Assembly: GCF_030272615.1 (NCBI RefSeq)
Contig: NC_081412.1
Span: 39,980,791-40,044,790 of the forward strand
Source: Cryptomeria japonica
Taxonomy: Eukaryota > Streptophyta > Pinopsida > Cupressales > Cupressaceae
Direction of reading: 5' to 3'
Length of the DNA: 64,000 nucleotides
Shown: positions 1 through 10,499 of the stretch, piece by piece
Numbering within the stretch: position 1 is the stretch's first letter
How the letters are laid out: each line of letters begins with the position of its first letter
Translations under genes and position numbers: made by a program
Notes under the pieces: model-generated
Told to the model about the DNA's origin: nothing
The model's input: the letters and a program-made list of their open reading frames with translations, nothing else
The model's database searches: none

Positions 1-179
1 ACTAACTTGTGTACCAGTGACTCTAGTGATCATCTTCCTTACCTTACCGGTGTTCTACAACACAAGGTGATATCCAAGATATCACATTTTGTACTCCTTC
101 ATAACAGTGTTGCACAAACATCCCTTCTACCAGTAGTCATCCCATACCAGTTGACATCAATGACAACACAATTCCAATA
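1..179 (-). repeat. Element A 3' LTR, first 179 bases only
   Basis: Nearly the same sequence occurs at 20584-20762, the outer end of the A 5' LTR. On the minus strand the LTR starts TATTGGAATTG, against TGTTGGCATTG in the other copy, so the terminal TG has mutated to TA. The rest of the LTR lies upstream of the window. Confidence 0.85.
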
Positions 180-180
180 A

Positions 181-200
181 TCTCCACCTTTGGCATTGAC
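181..200 (-). promoter_or_regulatory. Polypurine tract of element A
   Basis: The minus strand reads AATGCCAAAGGTGGAGAT immediately before the 3' LTR. This is the second-strand primer position and matches the usual copia pattern GCCAAAGGGGGAGAT with one G changed to T. Confidence 0.7.
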
Positions 201-459
201 GTCAACACATGAAGTATCTGGAATACTACATAGTCTTTCTCCCCCTTTCTCTAATCTATGGATTCTTAACACATGTAGTATGCAATATACTATAGAATAC
301 TTCTCCCCCTTTGACAACAATGGCAAAGGGCACTATCAGGATATCATTACTCCTTGTATTTACTGGGTATTGACAAAATTATTTCTCCACTTTTTATTTA
401 CTTTGGATGAATCTCCTCCTTAGATATCAATTGTTACAAACCGGTACATTTTCTCAAGT
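201..459 (-). other. Element A 3' internal region, non-coding
   Basis: No gene is visible. Two further polypurine-like blocks occur, around 238-250 and 300-312, each reading as AAAGGGGGAGA on the minus strand. The second is followed by CAAAGGG, giving a small CCCTTTG/CAAAGGG inverted repeat. Confidence 0.5.
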
Positions 460-464
460 CATAG
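460..464. repeat. Target site duplication (left), CATAG
   Basis: CATAG directly precedes the left gypsy LTR and is repeated at 15091-15095 directly after the right LTR. This fixes both ends of the insertion. Confidence 0.9.
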
Positions 465-1223
465 TGTATATGGTGAAAATGGATACAATAATAACAGAAT
501 TGAAATGCTAAATGAATTCAACCACCAAACCCTAGCCTAACAACAACAAAGATCCACCATAACATATGAAGATTACCTAAGACAATGTAAATAAAACAAA
601 ATCACAAAGATTATACCATCACATGTCCAATAGGGTTTTGATCTCCATTCTTCCTATCTCCATTGATCTTGCTTGATATATTTGCTCTCAGATTTTATGT
701 GCACAAGAGCTCAACAAAGAACGGAATGTGGTTGCAAGTAGGATTGTAGTGTAGTCAAAAATGATCATTAGGGTTTGATAATGAAGGAAGCATCTCCTTA
801 AATAGAAGACACAATATGAAATGGAGGGATAAGATTGAGAGGTGCAAAAAGGAGGTCGGCTAGGATTAGAGGGTAGGTAAAAGAAATAATAAAATAATGA
901 AAGAGGTAGGTAGTGTAGGAATTAAGAGATGAATGACATGTGTCATGTGTAAAAAAAGATAATGAATTAATTAAATAAATAAAGATTTATTTAATTAATG
1001 GAAGAAATGGGATCAATTAAATAAATAAAATATTTATTTAATTTAAGAAAAGGATAATTTAAATAAATAAATGTATTTATTTAAATGAGAAATAAGGCTA
1101 GAAGAGGATAAATGAATTAATTAAATAAATAAAGATTTATTTAATTAATAGAAGAATTAAGCTTAGAAAATTAAATAAATAAAATATTTATTTAATTAGA
1201 CATGACAATTTTAGGTGTCTACA
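465..1223 (-). repeat. Gypsy 3' LTR (left copy)
   Basis: The minus strand starts TGTAGACACC and ends CCATATACA, giving proper TG...CA ends. By hand comparison it matches 14330-15090 except for five substitutions and a 2-bp T insertion in the right copy. The U3 end carries five AT-rich foldbacks (966-1197). Confidence 0.95.
966..1197. repeat. Five consecutive AT-only hairpins in the gypsy LTR
   Basis: There are five perfect inverted repeats. 966-999 has 15-bp arms and a 4-nt spacer; 1116-1149 has the same form. 1015-1043, 1057-1086 and 1169-1197 have 13-bp arms and 3-4-nt spacers. All arms are built from TTAAATAAAT-type sequence. The same five occur in the right LTR at about 14831-15064. Confidence 0.9.
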
Positions 1224-1237
1224 TTTTGCCCCTCTTT
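1224..1237 (-). promoter_or_regulatory. Gypsy polypurine tract
   Basis: The minus strand reads AAAGAGGGGCAAAA directly before the TGTAGACACC start of the 3' LTR. This purine run in the correct place primes plus-strand DNA synthesis. Confidence 0.85.
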
Positions 1238-1747
1238 GAGACAATGCGGCTTGTCGCGTTGTTTCAAAGAAGATAAGATGAACTGATACAGAGTTGCCCC
1301 AGTATGGGAATGATATGCCCCTTCGAGAGATTGGATGAAAATGCCTGGAAAGATTGCAGACAATCTCTCGATAAGAAAGAAAGGCTAGAATGGACTGACC
1401 GAATAAAGTGACAAAGTCACGGGATGAGGAAGATTGACTCGGGAAATGAAGGCTAAGGCTAGGGTAGGCTATAAGATAGACCACGGGCCAAAGACATCCT
1501 CATTGTCATCTACACCTTCATGAGATCAAAGTGCAGAGCAAGAAAAGAGCAGCAGCAGTCAGCAGCGATGGCTTTCATGCACAGATTCGACCACGTTCGA
1601 CGATTTCAGAGGCCAGCAGAGGCAGGAGAGCTAGTAAGTACCACCAAACGTCCTCGTACTTTGACGCATTTATTTTTGTCATTAATGCATGCTAGTTAGA
1701 GAAATAAATGTGCTTAGGAATAGGGTACAAAAAAGTCTAAAATCATG

Positions 1748-2000
1748 TAACTACGTCTGCGTCGGTGTCAGGCGCGTCTATGTCCGACAGGCGCGTCTGT
1801 GTCGGTGCCAGGCACGTCTATGTCTGGAGCTGCGTCTATGTTGAATGCGTGCGCATCTGCGATGTGCAGGGGCGTCTGTGTAGTATAGTCGCGTTTATGC
1901 ACAGCCTAGGCATGTCTATGTCATACAGGCGCTTCTGTGTTTTTCAGGCGCGCTTGTGCAGTCTGTAGGCACATTTGTGTCAGTCAAATGCGTTTGCGTT
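1748..2000 (+). repeat. GCGTCTGTGT motif array (about 13 degenerate copies)
   Basis: The 10-bp motif GCGTCTGTGT recurs about every 20 bp with drift (CGTCTATGTC, CGTTTATGC, CATTTGTGT). The motif is CpG-rich in an AT-rich element. It reads forward with respect to the antisense gene at 2439-3358. Matching arrays occur in the gypsy 5' leader (12628-12790, 13998-14220). Confidence 0.85.
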
Positions 2001-2127
2001 GAAAAAATGCAAGTTTTGGTCTTCGAGGTCAAATCGGCAGTTCTATGATGAACATACGCTGTCGATTGGATAAGCTGCTAAGAGGATACACTCAAGAAGG
2101 TCCTCTAGGAAGACTAGGATAGATCAA

Positions 2128-2404
2128 GGCACTTTGTGATGAACAGTGAGCACCAAGATAGAGTACTTTGTGATGAACAGGGAGTACCCAAAGTATGAGC
2201 AGCACTTTGTGATGATCAGGGAGTGCAAATGTGAGTAACACTTTGTGATGAATAGTGAGTGTCACACACGTAGTACTTTGTGATGAACAGTGAGTACTAC
2301 TAGGATAGAAGCAACACTTTGTGATGAACAGTGAGTGTCACTAGGATAGATAACCATATGCATTTAGATAAAAAGTAGCATTTTGTGATGAACAGTGAAT
2401 GCCA
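2128..2404 (+). repeat. Tandem array of seven short hairpins with an invariant loop
   Basis: Seven copies of a unit with loop TTGTGATGAACAGTG, or one or two changes from it, are spaced about 30-60 bp apart. In six of the seven the flanks form a 5-8-bp stem. Stems differ between copies but always pair: GTACT/AGTAC, GCACT/AGTGC, ACACT/AGTGT, GTAGTACT/AGTACTAC and GCATT/AATGC. The array sits just upstream of the antisense gene and within the 3' untranslated part of the sense transcript. Confidence 0.9.
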
Positions 2405-2438
2405 CCATGACTGACATGATTGATTTGCTTGACTGCAG

Positions 2439-3358
2439 GAGTACTTGCCTATGTTGGAGTCACGGGAGAGATTCCCGGTGACTCAGAGATTGCGACCTGA
2501 GTTGTCATTTCAGGATAGAGCTGCCATCGAGGAGATGGGTTTGAGACATATATTGTATGTGCCTGAGTTTCGGGCAAACATGGGTTTGCTGACTGCGCTT
2601 GCTGAGAGATGGCACTTGGAGACGTGCACCTTCCATTTGCCGATGGGTGAGATGATAGTCACCCTTGAGAATGTCTACAGGATTCTGCGGATACCGATTG
2701 ATGGAGATCGAGAGGCCTTGAGACGGGTGTTCCAGGATCCCGGCCTAGAGATGAGGGCAGGACATGTGGCATGGGACACCATGACCACCACAGGGTTAGC
2801 ATTGCCGGACGTGATCGGAGGAGTGATCAGTGGGTTTCTATGCCCAGACAGGGCAACACGGGGATTGGCAGGTTCGGGTGGTGAGGGGTCGCAGTGGATT
2901 ACCCCTACAGGTACCAGTAGCACAGGGTCCCAGGCAGAGATAGGGACAGGGACACGTACATGGATAGGTGCAGGGATAGAGGCATGTACAGAGACAGGTA
3001 CCTGTACAGGAACCAGTACATGGTACCAATACAGGGGCAAGCACCTGCAGAGGGAGAGCCACAGGCAGAGGTAGAGGGGGCTGACCCAGAGGAGGATGAG
3101 CTGATTGAGCTCAGGGAGATCTGCTAGGGCCAAGCAGATGAGATGCAGGATCTGGAGAGGGAGAGAGACCGACTCAGAACGAGGCTCAGGGATACTAAGC
3201 GGGAGAGAGATCAGGCGATTCAGCGCTACACAGAGGCTGAGACAGCGCTGAGGGCAGGGAGGCAGGCGGCGGAGGACATAGGGGCAGGCTATGTATATGT
3301 CCTATGGGTAGGAGAGGAGATTGCCTACTGGAGGGACCTATTATACTCAATCATGTGA
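2439..3358 (+). pseudogene. Antisense plant-mobile-domain (PMD)-like ORF with coiled-coil tail
   Basis: The ORF runs opposite to gag-pol between integrase and the 3' LTR. The open frame has no ATG at its start. A pyrimidine-rich stretch ending TGACTGCAG at 2438 looks like a splice acceptor, and the first in-frame ATG is 2451. The protein shows LLTALAERWHLETCTFHLP and GEMIVTLENVYRILRIPIDG, the hallmark of the plant mobile domain (PF10536, the MAIN/MAIL1 family). After about residue 125 the frame shifts near 2860. In the shifted frame the sequence continues Tyr/Arg-rich, has one stop near 3124, then a coiled coil from LERERDRLRTRLRDTKRERD (3143 onward). PMD proteins act in the nucleus and are also carried by several plant transposons. 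Its role here is unknown; this copy is broken. Confidence 0.75.
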
Positions 3359-4609
3359 TAGCAGACTACACAGACTCGAGAAGGACGATGGAAGTCAATC
3401 AAGAAAGGGGGATGGAAGATAGAAGATATGAAAGTAAAAGAGCTTCTTGTGCGTTATCATCATTGAGCTTTATTATGGCAAGTAGGTTATGACAATCGAG
3501 GCATATGTTTGACCTAGAAAGTCATTGTACCTATTTGCATGGAGATAAGACAGTCACAAACAAGGAATGCCCCAATTCATACTAGACTCACAGTGTCCTC
3601 ATATCCTTGGACAAGTCATAGCATTACTAAGAAACAATCCACAGACAGCAAAAGAAAATGGGTGATGATACCCCATCCTTGCCTTTCTAGTCAAAGACAT
3701 CCTGGAGATAGAATCTCTAGTCAGAGACATCCCGGAAAAGCTAAAAGACATGTCACCAAAAAAGATGAAATCAAAAGAAAACCAAGACTCGACACCAACA
3801 TCCACTGTAGTCCTCAAGTTTAGTGTCTCTTGTCACTTGTATAAGTCTTATTTGATTGTGGTCACAATGTTCTCTTTCACAGAAAGGATAGATAGCACTG
3901 AACCATAATGTTGTCTGAGTTTGTTGAAAGATTTGATTTGTTGAAGCCCATTGTTGCTGCTGTGTCTCATCTAAAACTGACCGAATCCATGAAACTGATA
4001 CTTTATTGCAGAGAAGATGAAACTTTATTGTGGATCTGTGATGCAAATGTTGCTTTATTGTGGATTGTGCGCGGATAGACTGAAGGAAGCTGGAAGAAAC
4101 TGTACTCCTCAAAACATGTGATGTTCTCAGTTCCACACCCATCACTAGACGTAGAATTTTGCCTTAGCCACAGATAGGATCTGATTTGTTATGGATGGAA
4201 AGGGATGTGCAAAGGGAGGTTTATTATGAATGGCTAACCAATCTTAGGTAGATCAATAACAAGCCATGATGGGACTGGGTAAGTTTATTATGGATGAATA
4301 GGTTGTGAGTGTGTGCAAAGTGAAAGGATGAAAGTGAATCCTGAAGGAGGGAGGAGCAATGTCTCTACGCATGGCGCTGGTGACCCAGTTTTCACCATGG
4401 TACTTGCCTAGAGCGCCACTGAAGTGGTTTTCACCGTTGGACGAAATTATTTCTCTTTACTTTTTTCAATTTTTCAATGTTTTTGTGTCACAAGGCGCCT
4501 GTTTGCCAGGTTTTCACCAAGTAACGATTTTTTTGTTTTTATAATTTTTTTGTATTTTTGAATTTTTTTTGATTTTTTTGTATTTTTCGAATTAGGATAT
4601 TCCAAAGAG
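3359..4609. other. Gypsy region between antisense gene and integrase, no gene seen
   Basis: I see no coding domain on either strand. Short repeats are present: three TTTATTGTGGAT-like units at about 4000-4070, and three GTTTTCACC units, each next to a GGCGC or GCGCC box, at about 4366-4525. The latter lie just beyond the integrase stop. Confidence 0.5.
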
Positions 4610-5737
4610 CTATGTGTAGAACCTGCAAAGGTGCATGTTGTTAATAGGATCCTCCAAAGGTTCACCTTCTGTAGTTGAGAGCTGATATGCCCCAGATCCA
4701 TAGGTTGCTGTAACGATGTAAGGACCAAGCCAGTTTGGTTCGAACTTGCCCTTCTTCTCTCTGTCTTGCTGATTCTTCGGGTTTTCTTTGAGAACCAAGC
4801 CACCTACCTCAAATGTGCGAGGCTTGACCTTGTGGTTGTAGCTGCGACTCATTCGTTGTTGGTAAGCCTTGAGATGATTAAAAGCAGTTTGTCTTCGTTC
4901 GTCCAGTAATTCTAGTTCTTGTAAGCGAGAGACCCTATAGTCTTCATCAGTGATGATGTTTTGTAAAGAGACCCGTAAAGAGGGTAACTCGACCTCAATA
5001 GGAAAGATGGCTTCAGCGCCATAGACAAGTGAATAGGGTGTAGCTCCTGTAGGTGTGCGAACACTTGTGTGATAGGCCCAAAGTGCAAGATTGAGTTGGA
5101 TATGCCAATTACGGCCAGCGTCATCGACTGTCTTCTTGAGGATTTTAAGAATTGTTTAATTAGACGCCTCAGCTTGGCCATTGCCTTGGGGGTAGTATGG
5201 TGTGGAGAAATGATGAGAGATATGGAAGCGGTCACAGAGTTTGTGAACATCCTGATTTTTGAAGGGACGCCCGTTATTAGTGATAATGGAAACAGGAATA
5301 CCATATCGGCAAATGATATAGTTGAGGATGAAGGTAGCAATCTGTTTTCCACTGACTTGTGTGAGAGGCAAGGCTTCAATCCATTTTGTGAAATACTCTG
5401 TGGCTATGATAATGAATTTATGACCATTAGAGGAAGGAGGGTGAATCTTGCCTATGAGATCAAGTCCCCACTGACAAAAGGGCCAAGGAGACGCAAGTGG
5501 TTGTAATTCTTGTGTTGGCGCATGTTTGAGGTCTCCATGAATTTGACATTGCTTACATTTCTTGACAAACTAATATGAGTCTTTTTCCATATTGGGCCAG
5601 TAATATCCAGTCCTAATGAGTTTCTTGGCCAAGGTAGGACCACTAGCATGTGGACCACATATCCCTTCATGCACTTCACGTAATGCAATCTGAGCTTCGT
5701 CGCTTTCTAAACATCTAAGAAGAGTGCCATCTAGACC
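4610..5737 (-). pseudogene. Gypsy integrase (C-terminal part of pol), broken
   Basis: The HHCC finger region is at about 5540-5690 (C-x2-C as CKQC). The DDE core follows, with first Asp in WGLDLIG, then IITNNGRPFKN, and Glu in QGNGQAEASN. A GPY/F-type tail ends GPYIVTATYGSGAYQL near 4700. The second catalytic Asp, normally TDNG, is Asn here (TNNG). In-frame stops occur near 5570 and at 5156-5158. Integrase inserts the cDNA into the genome; this copy should be inactive. It is the last domain of the sense polyprotein. Confidence 0.9.
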
Positions 5738-6517
5738 TCATCGGTATAGGATATCAGCTAAAATGACATATCGAGAGGATTGGCGAATGACGGTGCGACA
5801 TTGGTTATTTGATAGATCAGGAGGTAGGATATTGTCGCGAAGGTATGTGAAGATGGAACCATATAATTGGGATTCGGGACCAAAAATGCATATCATTTCA
5901 GTAGGAGTGATCTCATATGAAGGAACCAACAGGTTGTCCACGAAGAACTCATAGCAAGTCTCATTTTGAGGTAGATCAATCAATGAAGCAATTGTAGCCA
6001 TGGCATCTGCAGCACGATTCTGTTCCCTTGGTATCTGCTCAAAATCTATCTTTGTGAAATGTTGTTTCAAATCGTCCACCATTTTCTTGTAAGGCAGTAA
6101 TTTTTCATCTTTTGTTTGGTAATCATCAGTTGCTTGATGGATGACAAGTTGAGAATCCCCAAAAACATGAAGTTCCTGAATCTTCCACTGAACTGCAATT
6201 CGTAATCTAGTTGTTAATGCTTCATATTCCACTATATTGTTAGTGCAAGGAAATGATAAGCGGTATGATTTTGGTATAGAATCGCCTTGAGGAGTTATAA
6301 AGAGAATACCAGCTCCTGCCCCATGCTGTGTGTATGAGCCGTCAAAATACAGTTGCCATGGCCTTGTATGTGATATTGTTAAAATGGATTCATCTGGAAA
6401 TTCTGAACTTAAAGGAACATCATCGATCATGGGAGCATCTGCTAATTGATTCGCGATGGCTTGTCCTTTTATTGCTTTTCTGTCCACATATTCGATGTCG
6501 AATTCACTAAGTATCAT
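5738..6517 (-). pseudogene. Gypsy RNase H (second, archaeal-type copy)
   Basis: The reading frame continues from RT after a TAG at 6533-6535. The domain shows WQLYFDGSYTQHGAGAGI, IVEYEALTTRL, VFGDSQLVIHQ and REQNRAADAMA, which supply the Asp-Glu-Asp-Asp active-site set of a complete RNase H fold. The RT-linked RNase H remnant (LLLYISATPTALGALL) lies upstream, so there are two RNase H modules, as expected for Tat elements. The segment ends in a TGA at 5738-5740 before integrase. Confidence 0.88.
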
Positions 6518-6532
6518 TACCCATTTGGCCAG

Positions 6533-7751
6533 CTACCCAGTAAGTGTTGCTTTATTGAGGAGGTATTTCAATGGATCTATCCTTGCAACTAACTTAGTCT
6601 TATGAGTAAGCATGTAATGTCGTAATTTTTGTGAAGCAAAGACCACGGCGAGACATGCACACTCGATTGGTGTGTAGTTTAGCTCATATCCCACCAATGT
6701 GCGACTGATATAGTAGATGGCTTTTTCCTTGCCTTCAGCAATTTGTTGTGCCAAGAGTGCCCCTAGCGCTGTTGGAGTAGCTGATATGTATAGTAGCAAA
6801 GGTTGATCTGGAACTGGTGGCATCAAAACTGGCAGATTCAAAAGATAATCTTTGAGCGTTTGAAAAGCTTGTTGACAGTTATCATCCCATTTGAATTTGA
6901 TATTTTTATGTAGCAGGTGTTGAAAAGGATTACACTTATCTGCCAGTTGTGCTATGAATCTTCGAATGGACTGGAGTCTTTCTTGTAAGGATTGAAGTTG
7001 ACTGATATTTCTGGGTGGTTGCATGTCCAAGATAGCCTTGACTTTTGCTGGATCGGCTTCGATTCCTCTTTTGGACACAATGAATCCTAGGAGCTTCCCG
7101 GAGGTTACTCCAAAGACACATTTCTTGGGGTTTAATCTTACTTTGTATTTTTCCAACCGATCAAAGATGACTAAAAGTATGGCCAAATGTGTATTTCTGT
7201 CTACTGATTTACCCCAGAGATCATCAACATAATCTTCCACAGTTATGTGCATGAGATCATGAAAGATAGTGGTCATTGCTCTTTGATACGTAGCACCTAC
7301 ATTCTTTAGCCCAAAGGGCATGACATTCCAACAGAAAGTTCCCCAAGGACAAGTGAATGATGTTTTGTGTTGATCTTCGGGTGCGATCCTTATTTGATTA
7401 TAACCAGAAAATCCATCCATTAATGATAACATTTCGTGACCTGCCGTGAGATCAACAATCAAGTCAATATTTGGTAATGGGAAGTCATCTTTCAGACAAG
7501 CTTTTTTTGATGTCTCTGAAATCTGTACATATTCTGATGCTACGATCTGGTTTACTGACAGGTACTAAATTGGAGATCCATTCAAGATAATCAATTGGGC
7601 ATATGAATCCGACATCCAATAACTTTTCCAGCTCTGCTTTGACTAGTAATGCCACTTGTGGATGCATTTTTCTTAATTTCTGTTTCACTGGCTTTGCCCC
7701 CGGTTTGACTGTCAAATGATGCATTACCAAATCCGGATCTAGTCGAGGCAT
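6533..7751 (-). pseudogene. Gypsy reverse transcriptase with connection domain
   Basis: Fingers and palm show LDPDLVMHHLTVKPG, PVSKPDRSIRICTDFRDI, LMDGFSGYNQIRIAPED and the catalytic EDYVDDLW. A poly-A run at about 7500 holds one extra base and shifts the frame just after TDFRDI. An RNase H-like connection follows (CNPFQHLLHKNIKFKWDD to LALGALLAQ-type sequence). RT copies the element RNA to cDNA. The YVDD centre is intact, but the frameshift and flanking stops prevent a full polyprotein. Confidence 0.92.
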
Positions 7752-7781
7752 ATCAGCGTATGACCATGCAAAGTTGATTTG

Positions 7782-8948
7782 TCATTCCTTGAAGAAGCTT
7801 ATGAACTGTGACCTTTCAGACTTTGTCAATGATTTAGCCAGGAATATGTTGTGTGGAACCTCTTCCATACCAATGTTTGTTTTTATAGTCTTCTCTACCA
7901 GCATGGATGACTTTTCCTCATACGAGGCTGGGAGAATGTTGAGCCTTCCATCTTCGGGTGCCTCAGAGAGGTTTTCGCCCTCAGATACATCCTTTCTTTT
8001 TACTTTTTTGGGATCAGATAGCGCCACAGTGTGGTTTTCGCCATAAGATCCTTGAATTTCTCTTATTTTCACATTTTTGTGACTGGAAGGTCCGACACCC
8101 TCACCAAAATATGCCATGTTGTTGAGTTCTATAGTGTATCCTACTTTGTGGTCCCCAGGGGGAAGATCATCTCGTAGGCCAAGATAGTCAATAACAGCTT
8201 CATCATTTTGGAATGTGTCAAACTGTGCTGGTCCTTCATAATCCCAGTCAATGAGTTGGTGGTGAACAAGGGGAAGGTCTTTAATGTTTTCGGAGTTTGC
8301 GGGACTAAGAGTGAAGATGTGATTATATTCGGGTATATCAAGGCAATCATCGAGATCATCGATGGCACTCTCCTCATCAGTTTCGATTGTGAGAGAATCC
8401 AAATTGTCGTCACTAGTAGCGCATTCTGGGATAGGTGTTCTCATCCTACGTGATTTTGACCTAGAACCTTGAGACGAAGACTGTGCGGAATCCTCATGGG
8501 TTGTTTCTTGACCAACTCTAAACTTTTTATAAAATTCTTCTTCTTCTGTAGGTTCATCTGGCTCTCTGAATGTCTCAGTGAGCTCATAGTCACTGGAGGA
8601 TTTGTCTAAACCCCATTCCCATTCGTTGGAATCTGTGGAATAGCACTTCTCTTGTTGAACTTTGGCAACTTTGATTTGTGATGCCTTTTCTATCCTTTTA
8701 GTATGGATCTTGGAAGTCAGGAAACCAAGTCCCTTCGAGCATTCCCTTTTTACAGTCAGTTTAGGTTGTAAGGGCTCCATAACACCTTCTTTACGTAACC
8801 CAAGAGGGCTTTTTCCATCATACCCGAATTTTTGTAGAATCTTGAAGCCTTTGCCATATTTCTCATAGGGTATATTGATCTAATCTTGTGTGTCATCTTC
8901 AATGTCTTTATAGAGCATTTTGTATAAACCTTCCTCTTCCAATTCACC
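7782..8948 (-). pseudogene. Gypsy protease-RT linker, acidic, with G-patch-like segment
   Basis: This lies in the same frame as protease and RT, bounded by TAG at 8949-8951, TAG at 8880-8882 and TGA at 7782-7784 (the last replaces Trp in the pre-RT motif). It begins with FGYDGKSPLG, a G-patch-like glycine motif. About 300 residues rich in Glu, Asp and Ser follow, then the pre-RT sequence ending SQFISFFKE. Long linkers of this sort are typical of Tat/Ogre-type elements; their role is not established. Confidence 0.7.
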
Positions 8949-10412
8949 CTATCTTTGAAAGGTAGTAGGATCCCATTTGAATACCATGATGGATATTTGC
9001 TTGTTAGGATGCGGCCTTCCATATTCTTTTGGAGAGCTCATGACTTGTCGTAAATACATGGTCTGATTTAAAGTGTATTCTCCCATGCCTTTGTCCTGAA
9101 ATATGCCTTTAAGTTCACCTTGTTTTGATGTCAAAGGTTTCAATGACTCAGGATCAATGTATGCCGAAGAAGGAATAGCTTCACGATTACTGGGAATGAT
9201 GGTCTCAGTACGTGATCTCAAGTTATTGCAATATATGAATGGATTAGGATCATCGTTAACTGTTACCTCGACTCCGTTGTGAGGAAACTTAATGCATTGA
9301 TGATATGTCGATGGGACTGCCCTCATTTCATGAATCCAAGGACGTCCTAACAATATATTATAAGTGAGATCCAGATCTAGGACTTGACAAACCACATCCT
9401 TTGTGACTGGCCCAATTCTTAGAGGTAAGGTGACTGTGCCCTTGGATGAGCGTTCTTCATCATCATATGCCTTGATGGTGATTTGATTTGTTGAATTCAC
9501 AGCTTTATCAGAATATCCCAATTGTTTAATGGTGCTCAATGTACAAATGTTTAGACTAGCTCCTCCATCTATCAGGACTCGCTTTATTCGATCTTTGTGT
9601 ATGAAGGCTTCAATATGTAATGGTGCATTATGTGGCTGACTTACGGAGGCGTCATCGGCTTCTGTGAATGTGAGGGAATGTGGAATGGAAAGGTATCCCA
9701 CCATGGCTTGAAACTGGTCCACGTTCAGATCAGTAGGAACAACAGTTTCTCTCAAGATTTTGTCAAGAATAGCTTTATATGCGGGGGATATGCGTAATAG
9801 TTCAAGGATTGAAATGAGCGCGGGTGTCTTCCCTAACTGTTCTACAAGGTCATACTCAGGCTTGGTTGATGAAGAAGCAGTATTTTTAGTGGAGGCACAT
9901 GGCAACGTAATTTTACCTCGACGAGTTGTAACATGACATTCAGAGGTAGGTCCGGAAGAAGATCCAACACCTCTTAGGACAATCTTGGGTCTCTGAGGAG
10001 GATTCTCAAGGTTTTTGTTCTTGATGGTAATAGTAGAGATATGATTGTCCATCGAGATATGATTGATAGTTGAATCATAGTTGTAAGGTGCTCTAGTATA
10101 GTTGGCCTGATCATCTGTGACTTGGGTTTTTCCTTTGTCGTGCTTTGGGAATGGTTCCTTAAACATCTCATGTTCCTGATTGGATGAGTGTCCCTCAATC
10201 TCAATATCACCTCTATCAATGAGATCTTGCACAATGTTCTTCAGTCGATGACAATTTCCCATCTTATGACCCTTGCTCTTATGAAATTCACAATACTCAT
10301 CATCATTCCACCAATTTGGTTTGACCTTTGGTTCATATGGAGGAAAATCTGGAATTGTGATCACTTTGTTTGCCAGAAGCTTTTTGAAAACTGACTCAAG
10401 TGGTTCTCCCAA
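8949..10412 (-). pseudogene. Gypsy gag C-terminus and aspartic protease
   Basis: The first part has the Tat-type Cys/His motif EYCEFHKSKGHKMGNCHRLK, a gag nucleic-acid-binding feature. The protease has its catalytic centre at VLIDGGASLNICT (D-G-G-A-S in place of the usual D-S/T-G) and the downstream YNILLGRPWIHEM, which forms the flap side of the retropepsin fold. It is in frame with the linker and RT but is cut by TAG at 8949-8951. It follows gag after a short stop-containing gap. Confidence 0.88.
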
Positions 10413-10499
10413 TGGGGTGTACTTCCTTCGTGATCTGGAAGTTGTTTGAGTATTTACTTGATTGTTTGTAGAACTTGATCCTAAAAAGATGAATTTAGG

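Noticed and set aside
2128-2404. CRISPR-like array
   Set aside because: Units are spaced irregularly, are self-complementary with variable stems, and the DNA is plant nuclear; not CRISPR.
2675-3133. Minus-strand Cys/Thr/Pro-rich and Val/Pro-rich open frames under the antisense gene
   Set aside because: Low-complexity shadows of the plus-strand PMD-like ORF.
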